Origin: Paenibacillus sp. MAHUQ-63
Lineage (GTDB): Bacteria; Bacillota; Bacilli; Paenibacillales; NBRC-103111
Direction of reading: 5' to 3'
Assembly (NCBI RefSeq): GCF_028765165.1
Contig: NZ_JARADB010000001.1
Location: 1,736,001 to 1,800,000 of the forward strand
Length of the DNA: 64,000 nucleotides
Below, one piece after another: positions 15,332 through 23,561 of this stretch; position 1 is the first letter of the stretch, and the number at the start of each line of letters is the position of its first letter. The translations under genes were made by a program, and so were the position numbers. The notes beneath the pieces were generated by a model. It made no database searches. It was not told the DNA's origin and saw only the letters and a program-made list of their open reading frames with translations.

Positions 15332-17556
15332 TTCCGCTCTTCATCCCTTTCCCCTGCAAATCTCGGTATCGTCAGCGTGAATGTGCTCCCCTCGCCGAGC
15401 TTGCTCTTTACGTGAATCCCTCCGCCATGCGCCTGCATAATGCCTTGGCAGATTGCCAGCCCCAGTCCCGTACCGCCGGTTTGCCGGCTGGACGATACAT
15501 CGACACGGTAGAACCGGTCGAACAGCTTATCGAGATGCTCCTCGGCAATGCCGATGCCATTGTCCTCCACATCCACCCGCACATACCGCTCGTCCGCATG
15601 CGCAGAAACCCGGATCACCGGGTGCCCCTCGTTATAACGGACGGCATTCGTGAACAAGTTCACGAGCACTTGCTCCAATCTCAATTTATCTCCATAGATG
15701 AGCGGCATATCCCCGGGCACCCTCACTTCGAACTGCGTATGCGCATCGCTAGCCTGCTGCGGAAGCCTGCGCATCGCCCCTTCGATCACAGCCTGCACAC
15801 GCAGCGGCTGCGGGGTGATCCGCATCGCGCCGGATTCAATTTTGGATATGTCGAGCCAATCATCGATCAGATCCTGGATGCGTCCGATATCCTCGTGGAT
15901 GCCCTCAAGCAGCTCCTCCTTAAAACTCTCCTCCCACTGCGCATCGACGCGCAGAAGCGTTTCGACGCTGCCTCGTATGCTCGTGATCGGCGTTTTGAAT
16001 TCATGGGACGCCAGGGAGATCAAATCATTTTTCAACGCGTCGATTTCATGCTCCTTGGTCATATCGCGCCACACGTAACCCCGGCCAAAGACACGTCCGT
16101 CTCTAGCTACCTGAAACGCCGAAACCATGATGAACTGTTCCTTGCCTTGGCCGCTCTGTACGGTGAAGGCTCCTTGCACGCTCGCCCCCGTCTTCAGCTT
16201 GTTCAGCTCGTCCTGACGCTGCGGAAGCAGCTGCGCAATGCGATCAAAAAGCGCCGCCTCCCTCATCACAGCCAGTTCCCCCATCGGGATTGCGAACAGC
16301 TCGGCCATACGATGGTTGGCGTACACGACCTGATGCTCCATATCGATCAGCACAATCGCGTCGGACATGCTCTCGAGCACCGCATTCAGTGTGGCGTGCT
16401 CGTCCTGCAGCCGCTGCGTTCTCTCCTCAACTCGCCCTTCCAGCTCGCTGTTAAGCTGGAGCAGCGCCGTCTGATTATCCTTGATCTGCCCGGCCATCCG
16501 CAAGAAATGATCAGCCAGCATTTGCAGCTCCAACGGCGCTCCCTTGGGAACGACCTGGCTGTCCGGCTCTACGAAGGTTCCGCCCGCAAGCCGCTGCGTG
16601 TAGCCGACTAAGGCATGAATCGTGCCGTTCAATCGTTTGGCCAGCAAACTGCCCAGCAAGACCGTCACAATGAGCGTAAGGACTAGCAGCAGCACGGTAA
16701 TGCTGAGCGATTCGGTGAAGGCGGCATTCGCAGCCGCTTTGGACCTGCTGACCCAGACGATCCAATCGATTTCCGGAATGACTTTGTACGTAATCAGCTC
16801 TTTCTGGGCGGATGTATGCAGCTGATACGTGCCTTCGCCTTTCTGCTGCTGCCGCGCGTCCTGGGCTGCCGGTTCCCCGGATAAATCGGCCAACGTCTCG
16901 GTCAGCTGCTCATCCGGATGATAGATCGGCTTCCCCGCATGATCCAGCACGACCGGATAAGCCGCTTGACCGTAATCGTACTTCGTCACAAGCTCCTTGA
17001 TCGGCGCCAGATCCAGCACGGCGAGGACGAAGCCGTCGAGCTGCCTGCTCCCCTTGTAGACCGGCACCGCAATCGCGACGGCAGGGCGGTTCAGCCCCTC
17101 GGGCCCGCGAAACAGCGAGGAAATGACCGTGTTTTGCGCGGACTGCACCCGCTTGGCATAATCCCGGCCCCCCACATCCTTGCCGATCAAACCGTTATCC
17201 GCCATCGTTTGCGTCGCTTTGACGAAGCCGCCTGCATCCACCACATAGATGCCTGCGAAGCCCGCCAAGTTTTGCTGCAAGGACTGCAGCTTAAGCGTCA
17301 AGCTTTCCCGCGTGCGGAACGGAGCGTCCGAGGCTGAAATCGTAGCGGCCAGCGTTTCCACGGCGTTGCGGTGGTAGTACATGTAATCCTGCACGGCATC
17401 CCCAAGCCGGTACGTCGTGACCTGCTGATTCCGGTTGGACTCTTGCGTGATTTGCATAATTTGCGAAACCTGGAAGGTGCCCAGGATTAAGATCGGGATC
17501 ATCGCCATAATGGCGAACGTTACGGTTAAATGCGAACGCATAGAATAATGCTTCAA
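15328..17556 (-). CDS. Sensor histidine kinase with dCache, HAMP and PAS domains
   Basis: A 742-residue membrane kinase. After an N-terminal membrane segment, an extracytoplasmic region of about 260 residues has dCache features (FAGIYVVDAGGFVKATQ, YPVVLDHAGKPIYHPDE). A second membrane segment, HAMP, and PAS (MSDAIVLIDMEHQVVYANH) follow. The HisKA box SLASHEFKTPI has His518, and the HATPase has N, G1 (DNGIGIAEEHLDKLFDRFYR in part) and G2 (GGTGLGLAIC) boxes. The frame extends to an ATG at 17,577, but GGAGG stands seven bases before the TTG at 17,556, which is therefore preferred. dCache domains often bind small organic ligands. Kinase-first order with the regulator downstream is the reverse of the common layout. 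Confidence 0.9.
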   Translation of the reverse strand: MKHYSMRSHLTVTFAIMAMIPILILGTFQVSQIMQITQESNRNQQVTTYRLGDAVQDYMYYHRNAVETLAATISASDAPFRTRESLTLKLQSLQQNLAGFAGIYVVDAGGFVKATQTMADNGLIGKDVGGRDYAKRVQSAQNTVISSLFRGPEGLNRPAVAIAVPVYKGSRQLDGFVLAVLDLAPIKELVTKYDYGQAAYPVVLDHAGKPIYHPDEQLTETLADLSGEPAAQDARQQQKGEGTYQLHTSAQKELITYKVIPEIDWIVWVSRSKAAANAAFTESLSITVLLLVLTLIVTVLLGSLLAKRLNGTIHALVGYTQRLAGGTFVEPDSQVVPKGAPLELQMLADHFLRMAGQIKDNQTALLQLNSELEGRVEERTQRLQDEHATLNAVLESMSDAIVLIDMEHQVVYANHRMAELFAIPMGELAVMREAALFDRIAQLLPQRQDELNKLKTGASVQGAFTVQSGQGKEQFIMVSAFQVARDGRVFGRGYVWRDMTKEHEIDALKNDLISLASHEFKTPITSIRGSVETLLRVDAQWEESFKEELLEGIHEDIGRIQDLIDDWLDISKIESGAMRITPQPLRVQAVIEGAMRRLPQQASDAHTQFEVRVPGDMPLIYGDKLRLEQVLVNLFTNAVRYNEGHPVIRVSAHADERYVRVDVEDNGIGIAEEHLDKLFDRFYRVDVSSSRQTGGTGLGLAICQGIMQAHGGGIHVKSKLGEGSTFTLTIPRFAGERDEERK

Positions 17557-17655
17557 AGGCGTACCTCCGGTCTTCATTCATCCCTTTATTTTACCATTAG
17601 CCAATTTGTAATGAAAATGAAATGTGATTTTCATCTGTTTTTAATGAACGCGTCC

Positions 17656-17729
17656 TATAATAAAAGTCGACCCCCCTTTAAAATATATAGACTTAGACCC
17701 GCGGCCCGTTGCTGTGGGTCTCTTTTTTT
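17656..17729 (+). ncRNA. Candidate short transcript or leader ending in an intrinsic terminator
   Basis: A TATAAT lies at 17,656-17,661, and a terminator at 17,695-17,729. The stem is AGACCCGCGGC against GCTGTGGGTCT, 11 pairs including two G-U pairs that only work in plus-strand RNA, followed by seven T residues. AAGTC and GACTT just upstream can form a second small stem. No plus-strand gene lies upstream, so this would be a transcript of about 60 bases or an attenuator leader of the yrdB-like gene. The -35 region is weak. Confidence 0.4.
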
Positions 17730-17742
17730 ATCCTCTTGCCAA

Positions 17743-17759
17743 AACTAATATTATTAGTT
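17743..17759. promoter_or_regulatory. 17-bp perfect palindrome upstream of the DUF2568 gene
   Basis: AACTAATA-T-TATTAGTT is a perfect palindrome lying 44 bases before the ATG at 17,804. A further related half-site ATTAGAATA/TAGTTAGTT follows. It is a plausible operator for a dimeric repressor; the regulator is unknown. Confidence 0.45.
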
Positions 17760-17803
17760 ATTATTCTAATATAGTTAGTTTTCAGTAAAGGAGTACGACG
17801 ATC

Positions 17804-18145
17804 ATGATAACCATTTTACAAGCCGCAAACCTGGGTTTGCGCTTTCTGCTGGAGTTATGCCTGCTCGCTTCCCTTTCTTATTGGGGCTTTCATACGGACA
17901 GGGGACTTCTGCTCAAAATCGTTCTAGGCATCGGCACTCCGCTGCTAACTGCCTTCATCTGGGGCATGTTCCTTTCCCCCAAAGCTTCCGTTGCCATAGC
18001 GCTGCCGTTCCGGCTGGCCCTGGAAGCCGCGCTGTTCACCGTCGCGGTCCTTGCGCTTTACGCAACCGGCAAACACTCGCTGGCTGTGCTTCTCGGAGCC
18101 GTTTATGTCTTGAACCTGCTGCTCATGTGGGTCTGGGAGCAATAA
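17804..18145 (+). CDS. YrdB-family membrane protein (DUF2568)
   Basis: A 113-residue protein with four predicted membrane segments, matching the DUF2568/YrdB family (ANLGLRFLLELCLLASLSYWG near the start, core LELCLLAS; FRLALEAALFTVAVLAL in the third segment). The conserved acidic residues lie inside membrane helices. Function of the family is unknown. AAAGGAG upstream supports the ATG at 17,804. A 17-bp palindrome and a terminator-like leader precede it, suggesting that its expression is controlled. Confidence 0.82.
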   Translation: MITILQAANLGLRFLLELCLLASLSYWGFHTDRGLLLKIVLGIGTPLLTAFIWGMFLSPKASVAIALPFRLALEAALFTVAVLALYATGKHSLAVLLGAVYVLNLLLMWVWEQ

Positions 18146-18153
18146 ACGAAAAG

Positions 18154-18198
18154 AACCCGCCCATCCGCACGCGGACAAGGCAGGCCCTTTCTTTTTTA
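18154..18198. terminator. Weak candidate terminator between convergent genes
   Basis: CCCGCC and GGCAGG flank TCCGC-AC-GCGGA, followed on the plus strand by CCCTTTCTTTTTT. It lies between the convergent DUF2568 and Rieske genes and could end both. Confidence 0.4.
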
Positions 18199-18492
18199 CA
18201 TATACGCGATCAGTTGGCCTTCTTTGACCACAACGTCGTACGACAGCAAGCTTTTGGTCGGCACATTCAGACACGCCCCGGAATGAAGATCGAATGTCCA
18301 TCCGTGCATGGGGCACACGAACTCACCCTTCTCCGCTTCAACGATCGCACCGGCATGCGGACACCGGCTCGATAGAAGCTTGTATGCTTGTCCGTCCTCC
18401 GTTTGGATCAACCAAAACAAATTTTTGTCATGCACGACTTCCGCCGGCAGTTTGGTGAAGCTTTGCTCCGATCCTAGCTGTACCTCTTTCAT
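18196..18492 (-). CDS. Rieske [2Fe-2S] ferredoxin-like protein
   Basis: A 98-residue soluble Rieske protein. The cluster ligands are visible as C44-P-H46 and C60-P-M-H63-G, in the order and spacing of a Rieske fold. There is no signal peptide or membrane helix, so it is a cytoplasmic electron carrier or the ferredoxin-like subunit of an oxygenase or nitrite-reductase-like system. No oxygenase, reductase or nirB gene is adjacent, so its partner cannot be named. Family assignment is firm. Confidence 0.9.
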   Translation of the reverse strand: MKEVQLGSEQSFTKLPAEVVHDKNLFWLIQTEDGQAYKLLSSRCPHAGAIVEAEKGEFVCPMHGWTFDLHSGACLNVPTKSLLSYDVVVKEGQLIAYM

Positions 18493-18663
18493 CGCATTTC
18501 CCCCTATGTTGGTCGTTCTGCATTCAGTTTACTGCAATCTCGCTATTCTTACACATAATTTCCCACAATGTTGCGATAGGATGTCCATAATGTTTCGGTA
18601 CAGTAAGGATGTAAGGGAGAGACACTCACCTACATACCTTCAATTCGAAAGGAGTTTTCCATC

Positions 18664-19443
18664 GTGAGAACACAATTGAAACGCCGCGTAAGCCAAGCTA
18701 CTCTATTAGCTTTCATGTTAACCACAGCATTCGGAGCCGTCAGCGCATCGGCTGCCGATGAATCCGCTTCAGAAACGAAACCGACTGCCGCACCTGCCGC
18801 AGCCATCACCGAGGGGAAGCCGGTTCTGGTGAAGACCGTTGCCGCAGCACATATCGGCTCCGGCTTGCTGTTTCAGCCGGCTCATGAGCGCAACTACCTG
18901 AAGCTGCTCGCCGGCGCTTATGCGCCCGACAGCTTGGATGCATGGAAGCAAGCGCTCGAGGACCGCAAGCAAGCGGAGAGTGAACTGCCGAAACCTACGC
19001 TTACAATCGGCGGCCCAATCCCATCGACGAAAGCAGGCGAAGCTGTTGCCGCTCCGATGAATCCGGCGGAAACGAAAACATTCACGCTGAAAGCTGCACC
19101 TGCTGCCGTTCCGGATGGCGAAGCACCTTCTTCCGCGCCTCGAGTCAAGAAAATCATCATCTCGAAGGACGGCAGCGGGGAAAGCACCAAGCTTATCCAA
19201 GCAATCCCTCTTGAGGGAGCTCCCGTATCCGGTGATATAATGGAGTCAATGCAATTCGAGCCTGTACCTCTTCCTGAATCGTTCGTTCGGCAGCAGAAGC
19301 TGACCGAAGCCGTCGAAGCGGATGACGCAGCCGCAATCCAAAGCCTTCTGCCCCAACTGCTGGAGGATTACAAGAAAGAGACGGACAATATCCGCAGCCT
19401 GGCCAAAAAGTTGAAAGATCAAGCGACCAAAGCAGAAGAGTAA
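18664..19443 (+). CDS. Secreted protein of unknown function upstream of cssRS
   Basis: A 259-residue protein with a signal peptide ending SASA-ADESA. The mature part is rich in Ala, Pro, Glu and Lys, has no recognised domain, and ends in a helical region (about 210-259: QSLLPQLLEDYKKETDNIRS) that may form a coiled coil. The start is GTG at 18,664 with AAAGGAG nine bases upstream. It ends 86 bases before the CssR-like regulator with no terminator seen between, so it could be in the same transcript. A role as a sensed or regulated envelope protein is inference from position only. Confidence 0.7.
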   Translation: MRTQLKRRVSQATLLAFMLTTAFGAVSASAADESASETKPTAAPAAAITEGKPVLVKTVAAAHIGSGLLFQPAHERNYLKLLAGAYAPDSLDAWKQALEDRKQAESELPKPTLTIGGPIPSTKAGEAVAAPMNPAETKTFTLKAAPAAVPDGEAPSSAPRVKKIIISKDGSGESTKLIQAIPLEGAPVSGDIMESMQFEPVPLPESFVRQQKLTEAVEADDAAAIQSLLPQLLEDYKKETDNIRSLAKKLKDQATKAEE

Positions 19444-19529
19444 CAATAAACCGGTGGACCGCATTGGCCTATGAAGGCATGCGGCTCCACCTTTCCCCAT
19501 TTACAGATCGCGAAGGAGGAATGCGGCCC

Positions 19530-20225
19530 ATGTACCGCATTTATTTAGTCGAAGACGAAGAACATTTGAGAGGCGTCCTAGGCGCCTATTTGGAGAAAGA
19601 GGGGTGGCAAGTGCGTTCGTTCGCTGACGGAACGTCGGCAAGATCCGCCATTACCGAGCGGCCGGACTTGTGGGTCCTCGATATTATGCTTCCCGGCGTA
19701 GACGGGTACCAGCTGATGCGTGAGATTAAAGCGGACCAGCCTGCGCAGCCCGTCATCTTCATTTCGGCCCGGGATGCCGATATTGACCGGATTATCGGCC
19801 TGGAGATGGGGAGCGACGATTACTTAGCCAAGCCCTTCTTGCCCCGGGAGCTTGTGATTCGCACGCGCAAGCTGCTGGAACGCGTGTATGCCGGGCATCC
19901 CGCCGGCATGGCGCCGGCTTCCCTGGAGCGCCGTACGAAGCTGAACGTGCCCCCCTATCTGATCGATGAGCAGGCGCGCATTGTGACCGGGGAGGACGGA
20001 AGCAAATTCGAGCTCACCTCCAAGGAGTTTGAGCTGCTGCTGTACTTGACCGGCCATCACGGGCAGGTGTTGGAACGCGAACAGGTGCTTAGAGCCGTAT
20101 GGGGCATCGACTATTTCGGAACAGACCGCGTCGTGGACGATTTGGTGCGGAGACTTCGCCGCAAGCTGCCGGAACTTCGTCTGGAAACTGTATACGGATA
20201 CGGGTATAGGATGGTGAAATTATGA
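19530..20225 (+). CDS. cssR: CssR-like response regulator
   Basis: A 231-residue OmpR-family regulator. The receiver domain has phosphoacceptor Asp51 (LWVLDIMLPG). The stretch VIFISARDADIDR and then AKPFLPRELVIR closely resembles B. subtilis CssR as I remember it, more than other OmpR members. The C-terminal winged helix ends VYGYGYRMVKL. GGAGG lies 10 bases before the ATG at 19,530, so this start is preferred over upstream in-frame ones. CssR responds to secretion stress and activates htrA-type quality-control proteases; no htrA is in the window. Assignment to CssR is by similarity of the receiver domain. Confidence 0.82.
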   Translation: MYRIYLVEDEEHLRGVLGAYLEKEGWQVRSFADGTSARSAITERPDLWVLDIMLPGVDGYQLMREIKADQPAQPVIFISARDADIDRIIGLEMGSDDYLAKPFLPRELVIRTRKLLERVYAGHPAGMAPASLERRTKLNVPPYLIDEQARIVTGEDGSKFELTSKEFELLLYLTGHHGQVLEREQVLRAVWGIDYFGTDRVVDDLVRRLRRKLPELRLETVYGYGYRMVKL

Positions 20226-21913
20226 CGCTGCGATTCGGACAATGGCCGCTGGTCATGAAGCTATGGAGCGCTTTTGCCTCCTTGACGCTGTTGATCTTCA
20301 CGATGCTGGCCGTCCTGCTCCCTTGGACGTTAAAGGACTTTTTCACGGAACAGCTTTACGATATTTTGTTGGATACGCAGAGCGGGCTTCATATGGAAGC
20401 AGCCGCTTTGACAGCACCATCCCCCACCATCACCCTTATGACAAAGGTAGGAAATTCCCTGGTAACGGATATGAAGCCTGTTATCCCCTCCGCTGAGGCG
20501 GAGAATACGGAAGCCGTACAGGCGGTTCCGATTATCAAAGGAGGACGCATCCACATCGGAGCAAGCACGGCGACCGAGTCTTCTCAGATTGAGCCCGTGC
20601 CTCAACCGATGTCCGAAGCGGCCGCATCTGGAGAAGCACCCGCCCCAGCAGCCGCATTGGATTCTCCCTCAATCGCCGCCCGCGTCATTTCACCCTTTAA
20701 GGCGACATTAAGCGCTCCGGCCATTCGGCATTTTACGATTATCGGAACCCCGGGTGCTCAAGATACTTTGAGCACGGCGGCAGGGAGCAGTGAGCCTTTC
20801 CTGCAAGCCATGGAGCAGGATGCTTTCGCCCAGAAGCTGCCTGTCGCCAAATATTCAACGAGCATCGATAACAAAAGCGTGTTCTACGTCATCCGCAAAG
20901 AATTGATCCAAGGCCAGCCCAGCTTCATCGTGTCCTATGCTTGGGGCAATTACCGCAACGATCTGGTGATGACGATGTTCGGCAGACTGATGCTGATGAT
21001 GGTCGGCCTCATCGTCCTCTCATGGCTGCCCTGCTTGATCATCGCCCGCTACTTCACCCGCCCGCTCGTGCAGATGGAGCGGCATGTCGGACGCATGGCC
21101 GAGCGCGACTGGCATGAGCCGATCGAGACGGACCGCAAGGATGAAGTCGGCCGTCTGGCCAAAGCGATCGAGGCGATGCGGCAGCGCCTTGTGCGCCAGG
21201 ACCGGGCGCAGCAATTTTTCCTGCAGCACACCTCGCATGAGCTCAAAACGCCGGTCATGGTCATTCGCAGCTACGCGCAGTCGATTCAAGACGGTGTTTT
21301 CCCCAAAGGCAGCCTGAGTGAAAGCGTAGGCGTCATTATGAAAGAAGGCGAACGGCTGGAGAAGCGGATTCGCGACCTGCTGCTGTTGAACAAGCTGAAT
21401 TATGTAACGGCCAGAGAGAAGCCGTTCCGTTCCTTTGCGCTGCAGGAGGTCGTGGAGGATGTGATGGAGCGCCTGCGCTACCGGCGCCCGGAAATCGAGT
21501 GGCAGACGGAACTCTCCCCCGTAACGCTGACCGGCGATCCCGATCAATGGAAGATCGCACTCGAGAATATGCTCGACAATCAGCTGCGCTATGCCAAGAG
21601 CTGTATACGGATTGTGCTTACGCCACATCCAGTTGGCGAATGCACGGCGGCTGCGGACGGCTTCTCGCTGCTGCGGCTCAGCAACGACGGTCCGCCTATC
21701 GAACTGGCTGTAGCGGACAGCCTGTTCGAGCCGTTTCGCTCCGGCGGTGACGGTGAGTTCGGCCTTGGACTGGCCATTGTGAAGCAAATTGTTGAGCATC
21801 ACGGCATGACGGTTCGCGCTGCGAACGAGCGTGACGGCGTATCCTTTTTTATTGAGCGGGGGGTTGAGGAGCCCGACAAAGGCAGCGATGCCTCCATGCC
21901 GAAAGTATCTTAG
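20222..21913 (+). CDS. cssS: CssS-like sensor histidine kinase with enlarged sensor domain
   Basis: A 563-residue kinase overlapping its regulator by four bases. Two membrane segments (about 15-37 and 255-280) enclose an extracytoplasmic domain of about 215 residues. That domain is Ala/Pro/Ser-rich and low-complexity in the middle (about 110-160). HAMP, HisKA (QHTSHELKTPV, His339) and HATPase with GEFGLGLAIVKQ follow. B. subtilis CssS is about 450 residues, so the sensor part here is roughly 100 residues longer. The C-terminal tail after about 545 is not part of the kinase fold. The likely signal is misfolded exported protein, by analogy. Confidence 0.8.
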   Translation: MTLRFGQWPLVMKLWSAFASLTLLIFTMLAVLLPWTLKDFFTEQLYDILLDTQSGLHMEAAALTAPSPTITLMTKVGNSLVTDMKPVIPSAEAENTEAVQAVPIIKGGRIHIGASTATESSQIEPVPQPMSEAAASGEAPAPAAALDSPSIAARVISPFKATLSAPAIRHFTIIGTPGAQDTLSTAAGSSEPFLQAMEQDAFAQKLPVAKYSTSIDNKSVFYVIRKELIQGQPSFIVSYAWGNYRNDLVMTMFGRLMLMMVGLIVLSWLPCLIIARYFTRPLVQMERHVGRMAERDWHEPIETDRKDEVGRLAKAIEAMRQRLVRQDRAQQFFLQHTSHELKTPVMVIRSYAQSIQDGVFPKGSLSESVGVIMKEGERLEKRIRDLLLLNKLNYVTAREKPFRSFALQEVVEDVMERLRYRRPEIEWQTELSPVTLTGDPDQWKIALENMLDNQLRYAKSCIRIVLTPHPVGECTAAADGFSLLRLSNDGPPIELAVADSLFEPFRSGGDGEFGLGLAIVKQIVEHHGMTVRAANERDGVSFFIERGVEEPDKGSDASMPKVS

Positions 21914-21928
21914 GGCAGGCATAATAAC

Positions 21929-21977
21929 AGAAGCTATCCAGAAGGTCTATAATCAGACCGTAGGGATAGCTTCTTTG
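21929..21977 (+). terminator. Terminator of the cssRS operon
   Basis: AGAAGCTATCC (21,929-21,939) pairs with GGATAGCTTCT (21,964-21,974), then TT; an inner GGTCT/AGACC stem extends the hairpin. Confidence 0.72.
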
Positions 21978-21994
21978 TCGTATGCGTAGGATGA

Positions 21995-22172
21995 GGAAAT
22001 AGAGTGCGCTATGATGTCTGAAACCAAGCATGCAGCGAGTGCATTGGGAAATACAATCCTCTATTTTACCAATAATGACCGGACTAGCAGCTTTTCGAGG
22101 CTAATAAGATACTGGATTTCCGCTCGGCATAAGAATGCATCCGTATTTGCCCATATAGCGCCTCCTATTTCC
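21995..22172. repeat. Inverted-repeat-bounded 178-bp intergenic element
   Basis: GGAAATAGAGTGCGCTAT (21,995-22,012) and ATAGCGCCTCCTATTTCC (22,155-22,172) match as inverted repeats at 15 of 18 positions. No ORF of note lies inside. The stretch 21,914-22,217 otherwise contains only the cssS terminator. The element could be a small non-coding mobile remnant, but no target duplication was identified. Confidence 0.4.
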
Positions 22173-22217
22173 CATTCGCACAAAAGGAACATTGTGCATG
22201 CGCTCAGCAAGGAACTC

Positions 22218-23186
22218 TTATGCCTTCGCTTTATTGGAGTTGCGGCTCATCGCCCACAGCGTGAACCAAATCAAGATAAATCCCGCGAGCTGGCCAAGCG
22301 TCAGCTTCTGTCCGAACACGAGCCAATTCATGAGAACCCCTACCGCAGGGAACGCAAGCTCAGCCAATGTGGCGAAGAACGCCTTCGTGGACGAAAGCCC
22401 TTTGTAGTAGAGCAGCATGGAGAGCAGCCCCGGGAAAAACGCCTGAAACAGCAGGTTCACCGCGATCAGCGCCATGGCTCCGCCGGATCCGTTAGCATGC
22501 CACGCATTGCCGCTCGACAGCAGGACGACCGTCAGCAGCGGGATTGCCAGCAGGAAGCGGAGCGAAGTGACAACAGGGAAATCCAGCTTTTGATGGAGCA
22601 GATATTTCCCCATGACCGTCGAGCCGCCCCACAGGGCAGCCGCCAGAATGGAGAATAGGCAAGCTACGGTGCCGAGGTCATGCAAGCCCAACTGCGGCGA
22701 AGCAAAGCCGAACGTCAACAGATAAGTGCCTAACAGCGCAACAAGGATATAGGCAGCAAATTTGGAGGGCAACGTTTCTTTGAGCAGCACGCGGGCTAAT
22801 AGGATAGCGAATAAGGGCTGTAATTTCTGCAAAAGTAAAATGGCATTGGCATTACCGTGCGAGAAAGCCGCCGTGAACAGGATCGTAGCGATGGCGGAAC
22901 CGCCCCATGAGATAAAGAGCAGGGCGCCGATGACGGCAAGCGTCAGCTTGCCGGCCAGTGTCTTGCGGTACTTCGCCAGTACCGGCACTGCGTACAAAGC
23001 CAGCAGCAGATGCTCGACAAAAACGATCTGCGCAGAGGTAAAGCTCTTCAACAGCAAAATCCGGAACAGCGGATCAAGCCCCCATAACGTAGCGCCGAGA
23101 GCGACGTACCAGATGCCGCTGATACCGCGACTGCGCGTAGACAGGACCTCCGCGCTTTTACTTCTCAACTCGAATGCATTCTCCAA
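22218..23186 (-). CDS. EamA/DMT transporter under FMN riboswitch control
   Basis: A 322-residue protein with about 10 membrane segments arranged as two EamA halves (LGATLWGLDPLFRILLL in the first, AALWGGSTVMGKYLL in the second). The start is TTG at 23,186, with AGGAGG nine bases upstream; no better ATG is present. The leader carries an FMN riboswitch plus terminator. EamA members such as RibN import riboflavin in proteobacteria, and FMN-riboswitch-controlled transporters are normally flavin importers, so riboflavin import is the best guess. The family alone does not give substrate. No other riboflavin gene is in the window. Confidence 0.85.
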   Translation of the reverse strand: MENAFELRSKSAEVLSTRSRGISGIWYVALGATLWGLDPLFRILLLKSFTSAQIVFVEHLLLALYAVPVLAKYRKTLAGKLTLAVIGALLFISWGGSAIATILFTAAFSHGNANAILLLQKLQPLFAILLARVLLKETLPSKFAAYILVALLGTYLLTFGFASPQLGLHDLGTVACLFSILAAALWGGSTVMGKYLLHQKLDFPVVTSLRFLLAIPLLTVVLLSSGNAWHANGSGGAMALIAVNLLFQAFFPGLLSMLLYYKGLSSTKAFFATLAELAFPAVGVLMNWLVFGQKLTLGQLAGFILIWFTLWAMSRNSNKAKA

Positions 23187-23229
23187 TTCAAAAACCTCCT
23201 AAGGATTTTTTTGAATTGAACCTTCTGAA

Positions 23230-23268
23230 AAGAGACGATGCCCCCACTGGCATTCAGCGGGGGCATCG
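23230..23268 (-). terminator. FMN-riboswitch expression-platform terminator
   Basis: CGATGCCCCC (23,236-23,245) pairs with GGGGGCATCG (23,259-23,268); on the minus strand TCTCTTTT follows. It lies between the FMN aptamer and the TTG start of the EamA gene. Confidence 0.85.
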
Positions 23269-23313
23269 ACAAACAGACCTGCCAAAAACATAAGTTTTTG
23301 ACAAGCTGCTTTT

Positions 23314-23454
23314 CACCTTCTCCCATCCGGACTATAACCGTCGGCCTTGGAATCGCACCAAGTCAGTCCCAGCCTGTAGGCCGGGAGTCGCGGGCTTGAG
23401 ATACAACGGACGTATCTTCACCGCCGGTAGGGAATTACACCCTGCCCCGAAGGT
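23314..23454 (-). promoter_or_regulatory. FMN riboswitch (RFN element)
   Basis: On the minus strand the conserved blocks appear in order: CCTTCGGGGCAGGGTG, AATTCCCTACCGGCGGTGA, CCCGCGACTCCCGGCC, GGGACTGACTTGGTG, GATTCCAAGGCCGACGG and TATAGTCCGGATGGGAGAAG. This is a complete RFN element closed by CCTTC/GAAGG. It precedes a terminator and the EamA transporter, so FMN should switch transcription off. The gene-free stretch 23,187-23,561 is accounted for by this leader. Confidence 0.96.
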
Positions 23455-23561
23455 TCAACTTCTATTGAAGTGTATCTTAACATGTTACAGTTTAACTGGC
23501 AATACATTTCTGCACATCTTTCTGCAAGACATATCTGCAAGAACCGCCATAAAGCGGCAGC

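Noticed and set aside
15412..16611. A 399-codon plus-strand frame
   Set aside because: It is antisense to the well-supported sensor kinase and has no recognisable protein features.
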